Shown: positions 7,564-15,202 of the stretch, piece by piece
Layout: each line of letters starts with the position of its first letter
Numbering within the stretch: position 1 is the stretch's first letter
DNA from: an uncultured Cardiobacterium sp.
Lineage (GTDB): Bacteria; Pseudomonadota; Gammaproteobacteria; Cardiobacteriales; Cardiobacteriaceae
DNA: 27,256 nucleotides
Assembly: GCF_938028185.1 (NCBI RefSeq)
Contig: NZ_CALJAH010000397.1
Location: 1 to 27,256 of the forward strand
Direction of reading: 5' to 3'
Notes under the pieces: generated by a model
What the model saw: the letters and a program-made list of their open reading frames with translations, nothing else
Told to the model about the DNA's origin: nothing
Database searches by the model: none
Made by a program: the position numbers and the translations under genes

Positions 7564-8874
7564 TTATTCGATGTTTTCGACGCGGATGCGTTTGACGGCG
7601 CCGGAGACGGCTGGCAGGGCGGCGAGTTGTTCGCAGGCGCGGTTCATTTGTGCTTCGCTGACGGTTTCGGTGAGCAGTACCAGCGGGATGTGGTCGTTGT
7701 GTTTGCGGTGGTTTTTTTGGCTGACGGAGTTGATGGAGATGTGGTTGTCGGCCAGTATTCGCGTGATGTCCGCCAGTACTCCCGCGCGGTCTTCGACGGT
7801 GAGGCGCAGGTAGTAGGCGCTGCGGAAGGCGTCGGCGGGCAGTACCGGCAGGCTGTTGCGGTCGTGCACTTCGCTGTAGCCAAATTCGGCGAGGCGGTCT
7901 TCGCCCTTGAGGTTGAGTTCGCGCACGACGTCAATGAGGTCGGCGACGACTGCCGAGGCGGTCGGCAGTTTGCCCGCACCGGGGCCGTAGTAGAGGCTGT
8001 TGCCGACGGCGTTGCCTTGTACTTGCACGGCGTTCATTACGCCGTTGACGCTGGCTATCAGCGCGTTTTGCGGGACGAGGGTGGGATGGACGCGGATTTC
8101 GACGCCGTTGTCGCGGCGCACGGCAAGCCCCAGGTGTTTGATGCTGTAGCCGAGTTCGGCAGCGTCCTGGATGTCGTCCGGGGTGAGTGAATCTATGCCT
8201 TCGATGTGGACGCTGTCGAACTGGAGCGGGATGCCGAAGGCGAGCGAGGCGAGGATGGTGATTTTGTGGGCGGCGTCGGTGCCGTTGATGTCAAACGACG
8301 GGTCGGCTTCGGCGTAGCCCAAGGCTTGCGCTTCTTTGAGGACGTCGGCGAAGTCGCGGCCTTTTTGTGCCATTTCGGTGAGGATGTAGTTGCTGGTGCC
8401 GTTGATGATGCCGGCGACGCGCTTGACTTCGTTGCCGCTCATGCCTTCGCGCAGTACTTTGATGACGGGGATGCCTCCGGCGACGGCGGCCTCGAAGGTG
8501 AGTTCCAGTCCTTTTTCGCGCGCCAGGGCGAAGAGGGCGTCGCCGTGTTTGGCGATGAGTGCCTTGTTGGCGGTGATGACGTGTTTGCCGTGTTTCAGCG
8601 CGGTTTCTATCAGTTCGCGCGCCGGGTGTTCGCCGCCGGCAAGTTCGATGATGATGTCTATCGCCGGGTCGCGGGCGAGTGCCATCGCGTCGGTGGTGCA
8701 GCTGAAGGGCAGGGCGGCGGTGTCGGTGTTGCCCCAGTTGCGACGGGCGACGCTTTTGACGTGCAGGTGGTAGCCGCAACGGCGCTCGATTTCGCGCGCG
8801 TTTTTGTGCAGGACTTCGACGACTCCCTGTCCGACGGTTCCGTATCCGATGATGCCGATGGCGACGTTTTTCAC
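7564..8874 (-). CDS. hom: Homoserine dehydrogenase (monofunctional)
   Basis: 436 residues. It reduces aspartate semialdehyde to homoserine with NAD(P)H, the branch to threonine and methionine. The N-terminal Rossmann fold shows GYGTVGQG at 10-17. The homoserine-binding catalytic domain shows N-K-A-L-I-A-K-H-G near 103-111, G-I-I-N-G-T-S-N-Y-I near 165 and the E-A-D-P-x-x-D-I-x-G-x-D-A-A-H-K signature. A C-terminal ACT domain begins near residue 355, the usual site of feedback inhibition by threonine. There is no fused aspartokinase. A good promoter (8915-8942) precedes it, so it can be transcribed separately from the upstream kinase gene. The length is normal for the family. Confidence 0.96.
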   Translation of the reverse strand: MKNVAIGIIGYGTVGQGVVEVLHKNAREIERRCGYHLHVKSVARRNWGNTDTAALPFSCTTDAMALARDPAIDIIIELAGGEHPARELIETALKHGKHVITANKALIAKHGDALFALAREKGLELTFEAAVAGGIPVIKVLREGMSGNEVKRVAGIINGTSNYILTEMAQKGRDFADVLKEAQALGYAEADPSFDINGTDAAHKITILASLAFGIPLQFDSVHIEGIDSLTPDDIQDAAELGYSIKHLGLAVRRDNGVEIRVHPTLVPQNALIASVNGVMNAVQVQGNAVGNSLYYGPGAGKLPTASAVVADLIDVVRELNLKGEDRLAEFGYSEVHDRNSLPVLPADAFRSAYYLRLTVEDRAGVLADITRILADNHISINSVSQKNHRKHNDHIPLVLLTETVSEAQMNRACEQLAALPAVSGAVKRIRVENIE

Positions 8875-8914
8875 TGGTTTTCCTGTGGGTTGGTTAAGGT
8901 TATGAGAGGCGGCA

Positions 8915-8942
8915 AGTATAGTGTGGCGGCAAGGGCTGTCAA
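8915..8942 (-). promoter_or_regulatory. Sigma-70 promoter for hom
   Basis: On the minus strand TTGACA (plus 8937-8942) and TATACT (plus 8915-8920) are separated by 16 bp, one of the best matches in the window. The -35 box overlaps the stop codon of the upstream kinase gene. The expected start of transcription is near 8907, giving a leader of about 30 nt. Confidence 0.75.
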
Positions 8943-9862
8943 TACGGGCAGGGGCGGTGTTCGAGGCGTACGCCGTCGCGGGCGATGGCGATCGGCTGGT
9001 GTTGCGCGGGCGGCTGGTCGGCCAGTGCGAGGATGCAGTCGCCGAGGCCGCTGCCGCTGATTTTTACCGCGTGGGCGTGCGGGCGGGCGGCGGCGAGGTG
9101 GGCGGCCTGGGTGTCGTCGCAGACGCCGAGGGCGTTTAGCAGTTCCTGGTAGTCGTTGAGGCTCTGGTAGTAGTCCGCCCAGTCGCCGCGTGTGGCGGCG
9201 GCGATGCTGCGCGCGCTGCCCGCGCCCATGCGGTCGTAGAGGTGCTGGTAGTAGTCGGGGTCGATGGCGGCGTGGGCGGCGATGCGGGCGAGGACTTCGG
9301 CGGTCGGGGTTTTGTAGCCCGCGTAGCGCAGGCTGAGGCCGGTGGGCGGTGCGGGTAGTGGTTCGATGCGGGTGAAGGGGCGGTTCTGGTAGGCGATGAG
9401 GCCACCGGCGAGCGAGGCGGCGAGGTCGGCGCCGCTGCCGCGTTGTTGGACGGTGAGGATGGTGCGGTAGGCGGCGCGGTGCAGCGCGAGCAGGTCGGGG
9501 TTTTGGCCGCGCAGGCGGTAGAGCAGGGCGGTGATGGCGGCGGTGACGGCAGCGGAGCTGCCGAGGCCGAGGGTGGGGTCAATGTCGCTGTCGATGGTGA
9601 GGTTGAGGCCGCCTGCGGGCGGGGTTTGGCGCAGTGCGGCGATGATGTAGCGCAGTTTGGGGTGGTCGGTGAGGTGGGCGAGGTCGGTGCGGTGTTCGCC
9701 GAGGGCGCTCTGGATGTGGATTTGCCGGTCGGTGCGCGGGGTGAGGTGGATGCGGACGCGCTGGTCGATGGCGCAGACGATGGCGGGCGCGCCGTAAACG
9801 ACGGCGTGTTCGCCGGTAATCATGATGCTGCCGGGGGCGCTGGCGGTCAGGGTTTGGGTCAT
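8939..9862 (-). CDS. GHMP-family kinase, mevalonate kinase type
   Basis: 307 residues from the ATG at 9862, preceded by GGAG at six bases. Three GHMP motifs are present: APGSIMITGEHAVVYGAP (9-26), the phosphate-binding GLGSSAA (99-105) and KISGSGLGDC (267-276). RGSGAD (141-146) supplies the probable catalytic Asp. The G-E-H-x-V-V-Y-G box is characteristic of mevalonate kinases rather than homoserine kinase (ThrB), although ThrB is also a GHMP protein and often sits beside hom. Mevalonate kinase phosphorylates mevalonate in isoprenoid synthesis. No other mevalonate-pathway gene is in the window, so the substrate is an inference. An open extension upstream of 9862 runs into the 154-bp inverted-repeat element and is not credible coding sequence. 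Confidence 0.8.
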   Translation of the reverse strand: MTQTLTASAPGSIMITGEHAVVYGAPAIVCAIDQRVRIHLTPRTDRQIHIQSALGEHRTDLAHLTDHPKLRYIIAALRQTPPAGGLNLTIDSDIDPTLGLGSSAAVTAAITALLYRLRGQNPDLLALHRAAYRTILTVQQRGSGADLAASLAGGLIAYQNRPFTRIEPLPAPPTGLSLRYAGYKTPTAEVLARIAAHAAIDPDYYQHLYDRMGAGSARSIAAATRGDWADYYQSLNDYQELLNALGVCDDTQAAHLAAARPHAHAVKISGSGLGDCILALADQPPAQHQPIAIARDGVRLEHRPCPY

Positions 9863-9936
9863 GGTTGCTCCGTGCGGGGGTGAGGCGGGAATTGTAGCGG
9901 ATGTTGTGTAGCGCGGCGAAAGGGGCGGTGGCGTTA

Positions 9937-10090
9937 TATAGCCATCCACCGAAAGCCTCATACTGTGTTGCGTCGCCTGACCGGGCACCCTAAAAAATGG
10001 CGAAGCCATTTTTTAGGGAAACCCGCGCCGTACAAATGCGTACTGTCTTCGGCGACGCGCCTTGTCTGAAACTTTCGGTGAACGGCTATA
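9937..10090. mobile_element. 154-bp MITE-like element, copy 1
   Basis: The termini are imperfect inverted repeats of 19 bp (TATAGCCATCCACCGAAAG at the left, complement of CTTTCGGTGAACGGCTATA at the right, two mismatches). Subterminal GCGTCGCC (9970-9977) pairs with GGCGACGC (10051-10058). The centre is a perfect 14-bp hairpin (9988-10018, loop GAA). There is no open reading frame of transposase size. The TATA ends fit insertion into a TA target, as in Tc1/mariner- or IS630-mobilised elements. A second copy, inverted and the same length, lies at 25050-25203; by eye the two differ at 8 of 154 positions. Confidence 0.88.
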
Positions 10091-10092
10091 AT
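10062..10092 (+). promoter_or_regulatory. Promoter formed by the right end of the MITE
   Basis: The last bases of the element (CTATA) plus the first flanking bases (AT) make a perfect -10 box TATAAT at 10087-10092. TTGTCT at 10062-10067, inside the element, is a possible -35 (four of six matches) but the spacer is long (19 bp). Transcription would begin about 25 bp before the CBM9-like gene. The -10 match is seen directly; activity is inferred. Confidence 0.6.
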
Positions 10093-10122
10093 CGGCTTCC
10101 TTTCTTTTGTCAGGAGTGTTTT

Positions 10123-10869
10123 ATGTTCTGCAAGTCTGCTGTTGCCGCCGCGTTGGCGGGTTTGGCCGTGGTTGCGGTTGCCGCGCCGTCACCGGTGATC
10201 AGTCCGAATTTCGGCATGGCGCAATATGATGTGGTCAGGCGCGAGGGCAAGGTCGCGCTGGATGGCAAGGTCGATGAGGCGGTGTGGGCGGAGGTGCCTG
10301 CGCTTGCCGGAGCGTTTCATTTTCCCTGGGCGCCGCAGGAGGCGCCAGCGACGGTGTTCCGCGCGTTCAGCGATGGCGAGGATTTTTATTTTTCGTTCGT
10401 GGTCAAGGACAAGCAGGTGCTGGCGGCGGAGCAATGGCAGGATGAAAGCACGGTCGATGGCGAGGATCGGGTCGAGTTGTTCTTCGCCGGTGCGCTGGTC
10501 GATCGCCCCGGCGAGAATGGCATGGAGCGTTATTATGCGATTGAGGTCGATGCGAAGGGGCGGGTGCATGATTATGCCATCGCCTATTACCGCCAGTTTG
10601 ACAGCGACTGGGCGCTCACCGGGCTGGAGTCAAAGGCGGTGCTGACCGGCGATGGCTATAGTGTCGAGGGCAAGATTCCGCTGAAGGTCTTGCAGGATTT
10701 GCATCTGCTGCGCGACGGTCTGATGCGCACCGGTGTGTTCCGTGCGGAGTTTTCGCCGTCCGGTGGCACGGAGCCGCGTGCGGAGTGGATTTCCTGGGTC
10801 AATCCGAATACGCCGCAGCCGGATTTTCACGTTGATAGTGCGTTTGGCGTGTTCCGCTTTTTGCCGTAA
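10123..10869 (+). CDS. Secreted CBM9-like (DOMON-type) domain protein
   Basis: 248 residues from the ATG at 10123, with AGGAG at 10112-10116. An apparent longer frame starting at 9997 lies in the MITE and is rejected. Residues 1-20 are a signal peptide ending around A-V-A-A-P. The mature part is a single domain resembling carbohydrate-binding module family 9: L-D-G-x-V-D-E-A-V-W near residue 45, F-S-D-G-E-D-F-Y-F-S-F near 88, D-R-V-E-L-F-F near 118 and Y-S-V-E-G-K-I-P near 180. Such domains bind sugars or haem in secreted proteins; no catalytic domain is attached, and the ligand is unknown. The gene is monocistronic, between a MITE-derived promoter and its own terminator. Confidence 0.75.
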   Translation: MFCKSAVAAALAGLAVVAVAAPSPVISPNFGMAQYDVVRREGKVALDGKVDEAVWAEVPALAGAFHFPWAPQEAPATVFRAFSDGEDFYFSFVVKDKQVLAAEQWQDESTVDGEDRVELFFAGALVDRPGENGMERYYAIEVDAKGRVHDYAIAYYRQFDSDWALTGLESKAVLTGDGYSVEGKIPLKVLQDLHLLRDGLMRTGVFRAEFSPSGGTEPRAEWISWVNPNTPQPDFHVDSAFGVFRFLP

Positions 10870-10881
10870 GCGGCAGGCATC

Positions 10882-10915
10882 AAAAAACCGGGTGTTGTGA
10901 CCCGGTTTTTTTTTT
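10882..10915 (+). terminator. Rho-independent terminator after CBM9-like gene
   Basis: A 12-bp stem (AAAAAACCGGGT at 10882-10893, loop GTTGTG, ACCCGGTTTTTT at 10900-10911) is followed by more T to 10915. It begins 13 bp after the stop codon. The A run on the left arm lets it also serve the convergent cupin gene. Confidence 0.9.
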
Positions 10916-10931
10916 GTGCGCACGGCGGCAG

Positions 10932-11234
10932 TCAGGCGGGCGCGGCGGCAAGGTTTTTGATGGCGATGATGTGGGTGTTGTCGGCGGTGGCGCGGATGCT
11001 GTGGCTTTGCCACGGCTCAAGGGTGATGATGCGGTCGGGTGTCATCGCCGCGCTTTCACCGTTGCTGCGGATTTCCGCGCTGCCGCTCAGGGTAATGAGG
11101 ACGATGGCCGCGCCGTTCTGGTAGGGCGGGATTTCGTTGCCCGCGCGCAGGCGCAGCTCAACGATTTCTTTTTGGGCGTCGCTGGCGAGGATGCCGCCCA
11201 GCGGGCCGCTGTGGTGCAAGAGCAAGGTTTGCAT
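10932..11234 (-). CDS. Small single-domain cupin protein
   Basis: 100 residues from the ATG at 11234. The order of strands and turns suits a one-domain cupin: V-E-L-R-L-R-A-G-N-E-I-P-P-Y near residue 25 for the first cupin box, a G-S-A-E-I strand, then L-E-P-W-Q-S-H-S-I for the second box with one His. The first box lacks the usual H-x-H metal ligands (it reads P-P-Y-Q-N), so metal binding and catalysis are doubtful and a ligand-sensing role is possible. The ribosome site is weak. The gene faces the CBM9-like gene tail to tail. Function unknown. Confidence 0.65.
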   Translation of the reverse strand: MQTLLLHHSGPLGGILASDAQKEIVELRLRAGNEIPPYQNGAAIVLITLSGSAEIRSNGESAAMTPDRIITLEPWQSHSIRATADNTHIIAIKNLAAAPA

Positions 11235-11350
11235 GGTTTCTGGTTTGGTTGGGGTTTTCGGTGTGGCGGGGTTGCAGCAGCGTTTGGGTAACGATGGGTG
11301 CCTCAATCGCAGGGCTGTTGGTTTGGTTTTTGTGATGGCATCAAGACCGC

Positions 11351-11449
11351 TACCCCCACCCTAACCCTCCCCCGGGCCCCACGCAAAATGCGTCCGCATT
11401 TTGCGTGGGTACCCGCCCGCTGCGGGCTTCGCCCTGCGGGGGAGGGGGA
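11351..11449. repeat. C-rich/G-rich hairpin repeat, copy 3, with internal palindromes
   Basis: Outer arms CCCTCCCCC (11365-11373) and GGGGGAGGG (11438-11446) match those of copy 2, but 64 bp lie between them instead of 3. The insert contains a perfect 14-bp stem, CCCACGCAAAATGC (11378-11391), loop GTCC, GCATTTTGCGTGGG (11396-11409). A second GC-rich self-complementary run follows (CCCGC and GCGGG units, 11413-11440). It lies between opgH and the cupin gene on the minus strand. Confidence 0.75.
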
Positions 11450-11470
11450 TTTTTCAATTGTAAACAGCTC

Positions 11471-13540
11471 TTAGTCTGGCAGGTTGAGCAGCAGTTCGAT
11501 CAGTTCGGGTGAACCGGCGACGTGCAGCAGTTCTTGCGGGTTGAGGTATTTCAGCGCCTCGGCGTAGTGCGCCGCTTCTTGCAGTTTGGCTTTGGCGGTG
11601 ATGTGCAGCAGCCGTTCTTTGGTGTTTTGCGGGGCGTCGAGGTCGAGCGCGGCGATGTGCTGTGCGGCGAGGTCGCGGTTGCGCCCCAGTTCGGTGATGT
11701 GCTGGTTGCGGCAGGCGGCAAAGGGGGCGCTGTCGGCGGCGGCTGTGGTTTCAATCGCAGGCGGCGTGATTTCTTCGGGGATGAGCAGTACCCGCTTTTT
11801 CGCCAGCCATTTGCCAAGCCCGATGTTGCCGCTGTGGCGCGACAGCCACGGCGAGAGGAAGAGGCCGATGATGATGGGCGAGAGCCAGATGATTTGGTTC
11901 GGCGCCTGCCAGATGAGGCCGGCGAGCATGATGGCGGCGATGATGACGTAGATGAGGTTGCGTTTGAGCGCGTCTTTCCACGGCATCAGCGCACCGGCGC
12001 GGTTTTGTGTGCGCCAGCCGCTGTCGCGGCCAAGGAAGATGTCGATAACGTGGCGGGTCTGGATGAGCATCAGCAGCGGCGCGTAGAGGGTGGAGACGAT
12101 GAGCTCCACGATGAAGCCTTTGCAGACGGTGAGGCCGCCGCCGAAGGCACGCCGCTTTTTGTTGGAGAGCATGATGCGCAGCCAGCCGACAAATTTTGGC
12201 AACAGCAGCAGGCTGATGGCGGCGAAGAAGAGCCAGAGCATCCGCTCGGGGTCGAAGGTCGGCCAGTCGGGGAAGAGTTGGCGCGCGCTGGTGAAGTATT
12301 TGGGTTTGGTGAACAGGGTTTGCGCGGTGATGCCGGTGCCGACGATGAGCATGGTCAGCCAGATGGGGCTCATGATGTAGCTGGCGATGCCGATGAGGAA
12401 GTGGATGCGGCTCGGCCAGCGCAGGCCTTTGGCGCCGATGATGCCGAGGTGTTGCATATTGCCCTGCGCCCAGCGGCGTTCACGGCCAACGAGGTCGTCC
12501 AGCGTTGGCGGCAGGCCTTCGTAGCTGCCGCCAAGGTCGGGGTCCATGCGCACGTCCCAGCCCGCGCGGCGCAGCAGGGCGGCTTCGACGAAGTCGTGGC
12601 TCATGATGTGGCCGCCGATGGGGTTGCGTCCGCGCAGGATGGGCAGGCCGCAGCTTTCGGCGAAGGCGTGGACGCGGATGATGGCGTTGTGTCCCCAGTA
12701 GTTGCCGTCTTCGCCTTGCCAGGCGGCGACGCCACGGGCGACGATGGGGCCGTAGAGGGCGCCCGCGAACTGGATGGCGCGCGCCAGCAGTGATTCGCCG
12801 CCGATGAGGCGCGGCATGGTTTGCAGGAGGCCGAGGCGCGGTTCGGCATCCATGCGTGCGACCATTTCGGTGAGGGTGGCGGCTTCCATCAGGCTGTCGG
12901 CATCAAGCATGACCATGTAGGCGTAGCGGCCACCCCAGCGGCGCACGAAGTTTTCGACGTTGCCGGATTTGCGGCCAACGTTTTGCGCGCGGCGGCGGTA
13001 CCAGACGGGGATGGGCGAGCGTTCGCGCAGGATGTGCAATGCCCGCGTTTCGCCGAGCCAGGCGTCGGGTTTTTGTGTGTCGGAGATGATGAAGATTTCG
13101 CAGCGCTCCGCAATGGCGGTCTGGCTGATTTGTTGTGCCATCGCCAATAGTGCGGCGTGGGTCATCGCCGGGTCTTCGCCGTAAACGGGCATGACCAGCG
13201 CCACTTTGCCGCCGTCCGGGTCAAGCGCGGCCTTGTGGCGGCGCAGCGGCAGGAAGCCGGCGAGGCAGGCGGTGGTGGAGAAGGCGACCCAGTAGAAGGT
13301 GAGCGCGAAGAAGACGAGCAGGATGTATTGCAGCAGGGTACTGCGCCCGTCGCCAAAGGCCTTGAGCATATGCCAACTGCCGAGGGTGCCGATGGCGAGT
13401 GCGCCGCCAAAGGCGATGAGGCGGGCAAGGTGGGTGCGCAGCGGGGTGTACACCGGCGGGCGTCCGGGTGCCTTGCGCAGCGACTGGACGCGCATGTTCA
13501 GCGGCGCGGCAGGCGGGACGGCGGGAAGGTTGGCGCTCAT
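11471..13540 (-). CDS. opgH: Glucans biosynthesis glucosyltransferase H
   Basis: 689 residues; inner-membrane family 2 glycosyltransferase that builds the beta-1,2 backbone of osmoregulated periplasmic glucans from UDP-glucose. Two membrane helices (about 38-60 and 69-92) precede the cytoplasmic catalytic domain with SDTQKPD (153-159), DADS (213-216), SHDFVEA (314-320) and RERRWAQGN (353-361, the R-x-x-R-W box). Several more helices follow (about 370-600). E. coli OpgH is about 850 residues, with a long cytoplasmic N-terminus; here only about 37 residues precede the first helix. The start overlaps the opgG stop in ATGA, so the pair is an operon with coupled translation. The last 100 residues are a soluble tail. 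Confidence 0.93.
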   Translation of the reverse strand: MSANLPAVPPAAPLNMRVQSLRKAPGRPPVYTPLRTHLARLIAFGGALAIGTLGSWHMLKAFGDGRSTLLQYILLVFFALTFYWVAFSTTACLAGFLPLRRHKAALDPDGGKVALVMPVYGEDPAMTHAALLAMAQQISQTAIAERCEIFIISDTQKPDAWLGETRALHILRERSPIPVWYRRRAQNVGRKSGNVENFVRRWGGRYAYMVMLDADSLMEAATLTEMVARMDAEPRLGLLQTMPRLIGGESLLARAIQFAGALYGPIVARGVAAWQGEDGNYWGHNAIIRVHAFAESCGLPILRGRNPIGGHIMSHDFVEAALLRRAGWDVRMDPDLGGSYEGLPPTLDDLVGRERRWAQGNMQHLGIIGAKGLRWPSRIHFLIGIASYIMSPIWLTMLIVGTGITAQTLFTKPKYFTSARQLFPDWPTFDPERMLWLFFAAISLLLLPKFVGWLRIMLSNKKRRAFGGGLTVCKGFIVELIVSTLYAPLLMLIQTRHVIDIFLGRDSGWRTQNRAGALMPWKDALKRNLIYVIIAAIMLAGLIWQAPNQIIWLSPIIIGLFLSPWLSRHSGNIGLGKWLAKKRVLLIPEEITPPAIETTAAADSAPFAACRNQHITELGRNRDLAAQHIAALDLDAPQNTKERLLHITAKAKLQEAAHYAEALKYLNPQELLHVAGSPELIELLLNLPD

Positions 13541-15090
13541 AAGGGTACCCAGCGGTAGTACCAGCTTTCGGTGACGGGGACGTCTTTGCCGTCGGTGAGG
13601 CGCAGTTGCAGCTCGGCCATGGTGTTGTTTTTCGGACGGTAGTCGAAGGCGGCGCGCAGTTTGCCCGCTTCCGGCAGGCGGACGAGGTGGGCGCCGCTGA
13701 TTTCGCCGACGCTGGCGTTGGTGCTGAGTTTGAGGGTGTCCGGGTCAAGCGGGGTGGTGCCTTCGGGCATGGTGAAGTCCACGGTGAAGGTGAACAGTTC
13801 GGGGTTGTTCACCGCCGCACCGCTGCGGGTGCCGCTGATGCGGGCGCGACCGGAGAATTCGGGGCCGGTTTGCGACCAGGTGAGGTCGTAGGCGAAGTCG
13901 TGCCGTTGTCCGGCCTTGAGCGGCTCTGCCGGGCTCCAGAAGGCAATGATGTTGTCGTTGAATTCGTTGGTTACGGGGATTTCGACGAGTGAGACGCTGC
14001 CCTTGTTCCAGTTGCCGCGCGGTGTGACCCAGGCGGAGGGGCGCTTGTCGTAGCGTGCTTCGGCGTCCTGGAAGTTGTCGAAGGCGCGCGCGCGTTGCAG
14101 CAGGCCGAAGCCTTTGGGGTTGTCGTCAATGAAGGCGGAGAATTGCAGCGTCTGCGGGTTGCACAGCGGACGCCACAGGCGGGCTTCGGCGCCGGTGTAG
14201 ATGGCAAGGCCGTCGTTGTCATGCACCGCGTTGCGGTAATCGTTAATCGCCGCGCGGCGGCTGGGGCTGAAAAAGTACATCGAGGTCAGCGGCGCGATGC
14301 CGTAGTGTTCGATGTCCTTGCGCGGGAAGAGGCTGGATTTGATGAGGAAGACGGTTTCCGCGCCGGGGATGATTTCCATCGCGTAGGCGCCGGTGAGCGA
14401 GGCGCTTTCCAGCAGCGCTTCGAGGCGGATGCTGCGGTCGTCCGCGCCGGGCTGGTAAATCCAGAATTGGGTGAAGCGCGGAAATTCTTCGCCGTTGGGG
14501 CCGCCGGTACCTAGCGCCAAGCCGCGTGCGGAGAGACCGTAGAGGGTGTCGCGGGCGATGGCGCGGAAGTAGCTGGCGCCCTGGAACACGGCAAATTCGT
14601 CCAGGTAATCGGGCGAGTTGATGGGGTAGCGCAGGCGGAAGCCCGACCAGCCCAGTCCCTGGCGCATTTCGTCGCTGAAGTCGAGTTTGCTGGCGTCGAA
14701 CTGGTTGGGGTCGTAGTCAAACAGGGTCGGGTCAAAGGCGATTTCTTCGGCCTTGCCGTTCTTGACGAGGGAGATGCGTACCCGCTCCTTGAAGAAGTGA
14801 CCGGGCGGCAGCAGGTCAAGCCCGAACTGGGATTTGCCGGACTGGATGGGGTCGGCGCTGCGGCGGAAGCGGATGCCGCGGTACTGGTCGTAACTGAGGT
14901 CGGCGTAGGCACCGGCGAGTTTGAAGAGATCCGGTTTGTCCGGGCTTTGCGCGCGCTCCTGCGCGAGGGTGATGACGCGGCCAAAGCTGTGGGTATCGGC
15001 TTCGGCTTGTGGCGCGTTTTCCTGGGCAAAGGCTGTTTTGGTCAGGGCAGCGGCGCTGATGACGCCTGCCATGAAGTCCCGTCTGTTCAT
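13537..15090 (-). CDS. opgG: Glucans biosynthesis protein G/D (periplasmic), with Tat-type signal
   Basis: 517 residues from the ATG at 15090; longer readings upstream run through a neighbouring gene in another frame and are rejected. The protein acts in the periplasm to shape and branch the glucans made by OpgH. Residues 2-7 read N-R-R-D-F-M followed by a hydrophobic stretch to about A-F-A at 20-22, a twin-arginine signal. That is typical of OpgD, whereas OpgG usually has a Sec signal. Family landmarks are G-A-S-Y-F-R-A, Y-G-L-S-A-R-G-L-A, E-E-F-P-x-F-T-x-F-W, I-A-P-L-T-S-M-Y-F and N-P-K-G-F-G-L-L-Q. Being the only copy here and coupled to opgH, it may do both jobs; the G or D name is therefore a choice. 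Confidence 0.9.
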   Translation of the reverse strand: MNRRDFMAGVISAAALTKTAFAQENAPQAEADTHSFGRVITLAQERAQSPDKPDLFKLAGAYADLSYDQYRGIRFRRSADPIQSGKSQFGLDLLPPGHFFKERVRISLVKNGKAEEIAFDPTLFDYDPNQFDASKLDFSDEMRQGLGWSGFRLRYPINSPDYLDEFAVFQGASYFRAIARDTLYGLSARGLALGTGGPNGEEFPRFTQFWIYQPGADDRSIRLEALLESASLTGAYAMEIIPGAETVFLIKSSLFPRKDIEHYGIAPLTSMYFFSPSRRAAINDYRNAVHDNDGLAIYTGAEARLWRPLCNPQTLQFSAFIDDNPKGFGLLQRARAFDNFQDAEARYDKRPSAWVTPRGNWNKGSVSLVEIPVTNEFNDNIIAFWSPAEPLKAGQRHDFAYDLTWSQTGPEFSGRARISGTRSGAAVNNPELFTFTVDFTMPEGTTPLDPDTLKLSTNASVGEISGAHLVRLPEAGKLRAAFDYRPKNNTMAELQLRLTDGKDVPVTESWYYRWVPL

Positions 15091-15136
15091 GTTGGTTGCT
15101 CGTGATGTGTGTGGTTTGAGGTTTTCGGGGCGCGAG

Positions 15137-15165
15137 AGTATAGCATGATTGGTGGATGGTAATCC
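15137..15165 (-). promoter_or_regulatory. Possible promoter for opgGH
   Basis: On the minus strand TATACT (plus 15137-15142) lies 47 bp before the opgG start codon. At a 17-bp spacer the -35 region (GGATTA) is poor, so the call rests on the -10 box and its position in the only gap between opgG and the next gene upstream. Confidence 0.4.
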
Positions 15166-15202
15166 GCCGCCGCGCGTGTACTGGTGCGGTTTTGCTCGGA
15201 TT

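Noticed and set aside
8939..9862. Calling the GHMP kinase thrB because it lies next to hom
   Set aside because: The first motif is of the G-E-H-x-V-V-Y type and not the P-A-x-x-x-N-L-G-x-G-F-D type of homoserine kinase.
9863..10009. N-terminal extension of the GHMP kinase
   Set aside because: It is read through the terminal repeat and hairpin of the MITE. The ATG at 9862 has a good ribosome site and starts right before the first GHMP motif.
9997..10122. N-terminal extension of the CBM9-like protein
   Set aside because: It is also MITE sequence and would place the signal peptide internally.
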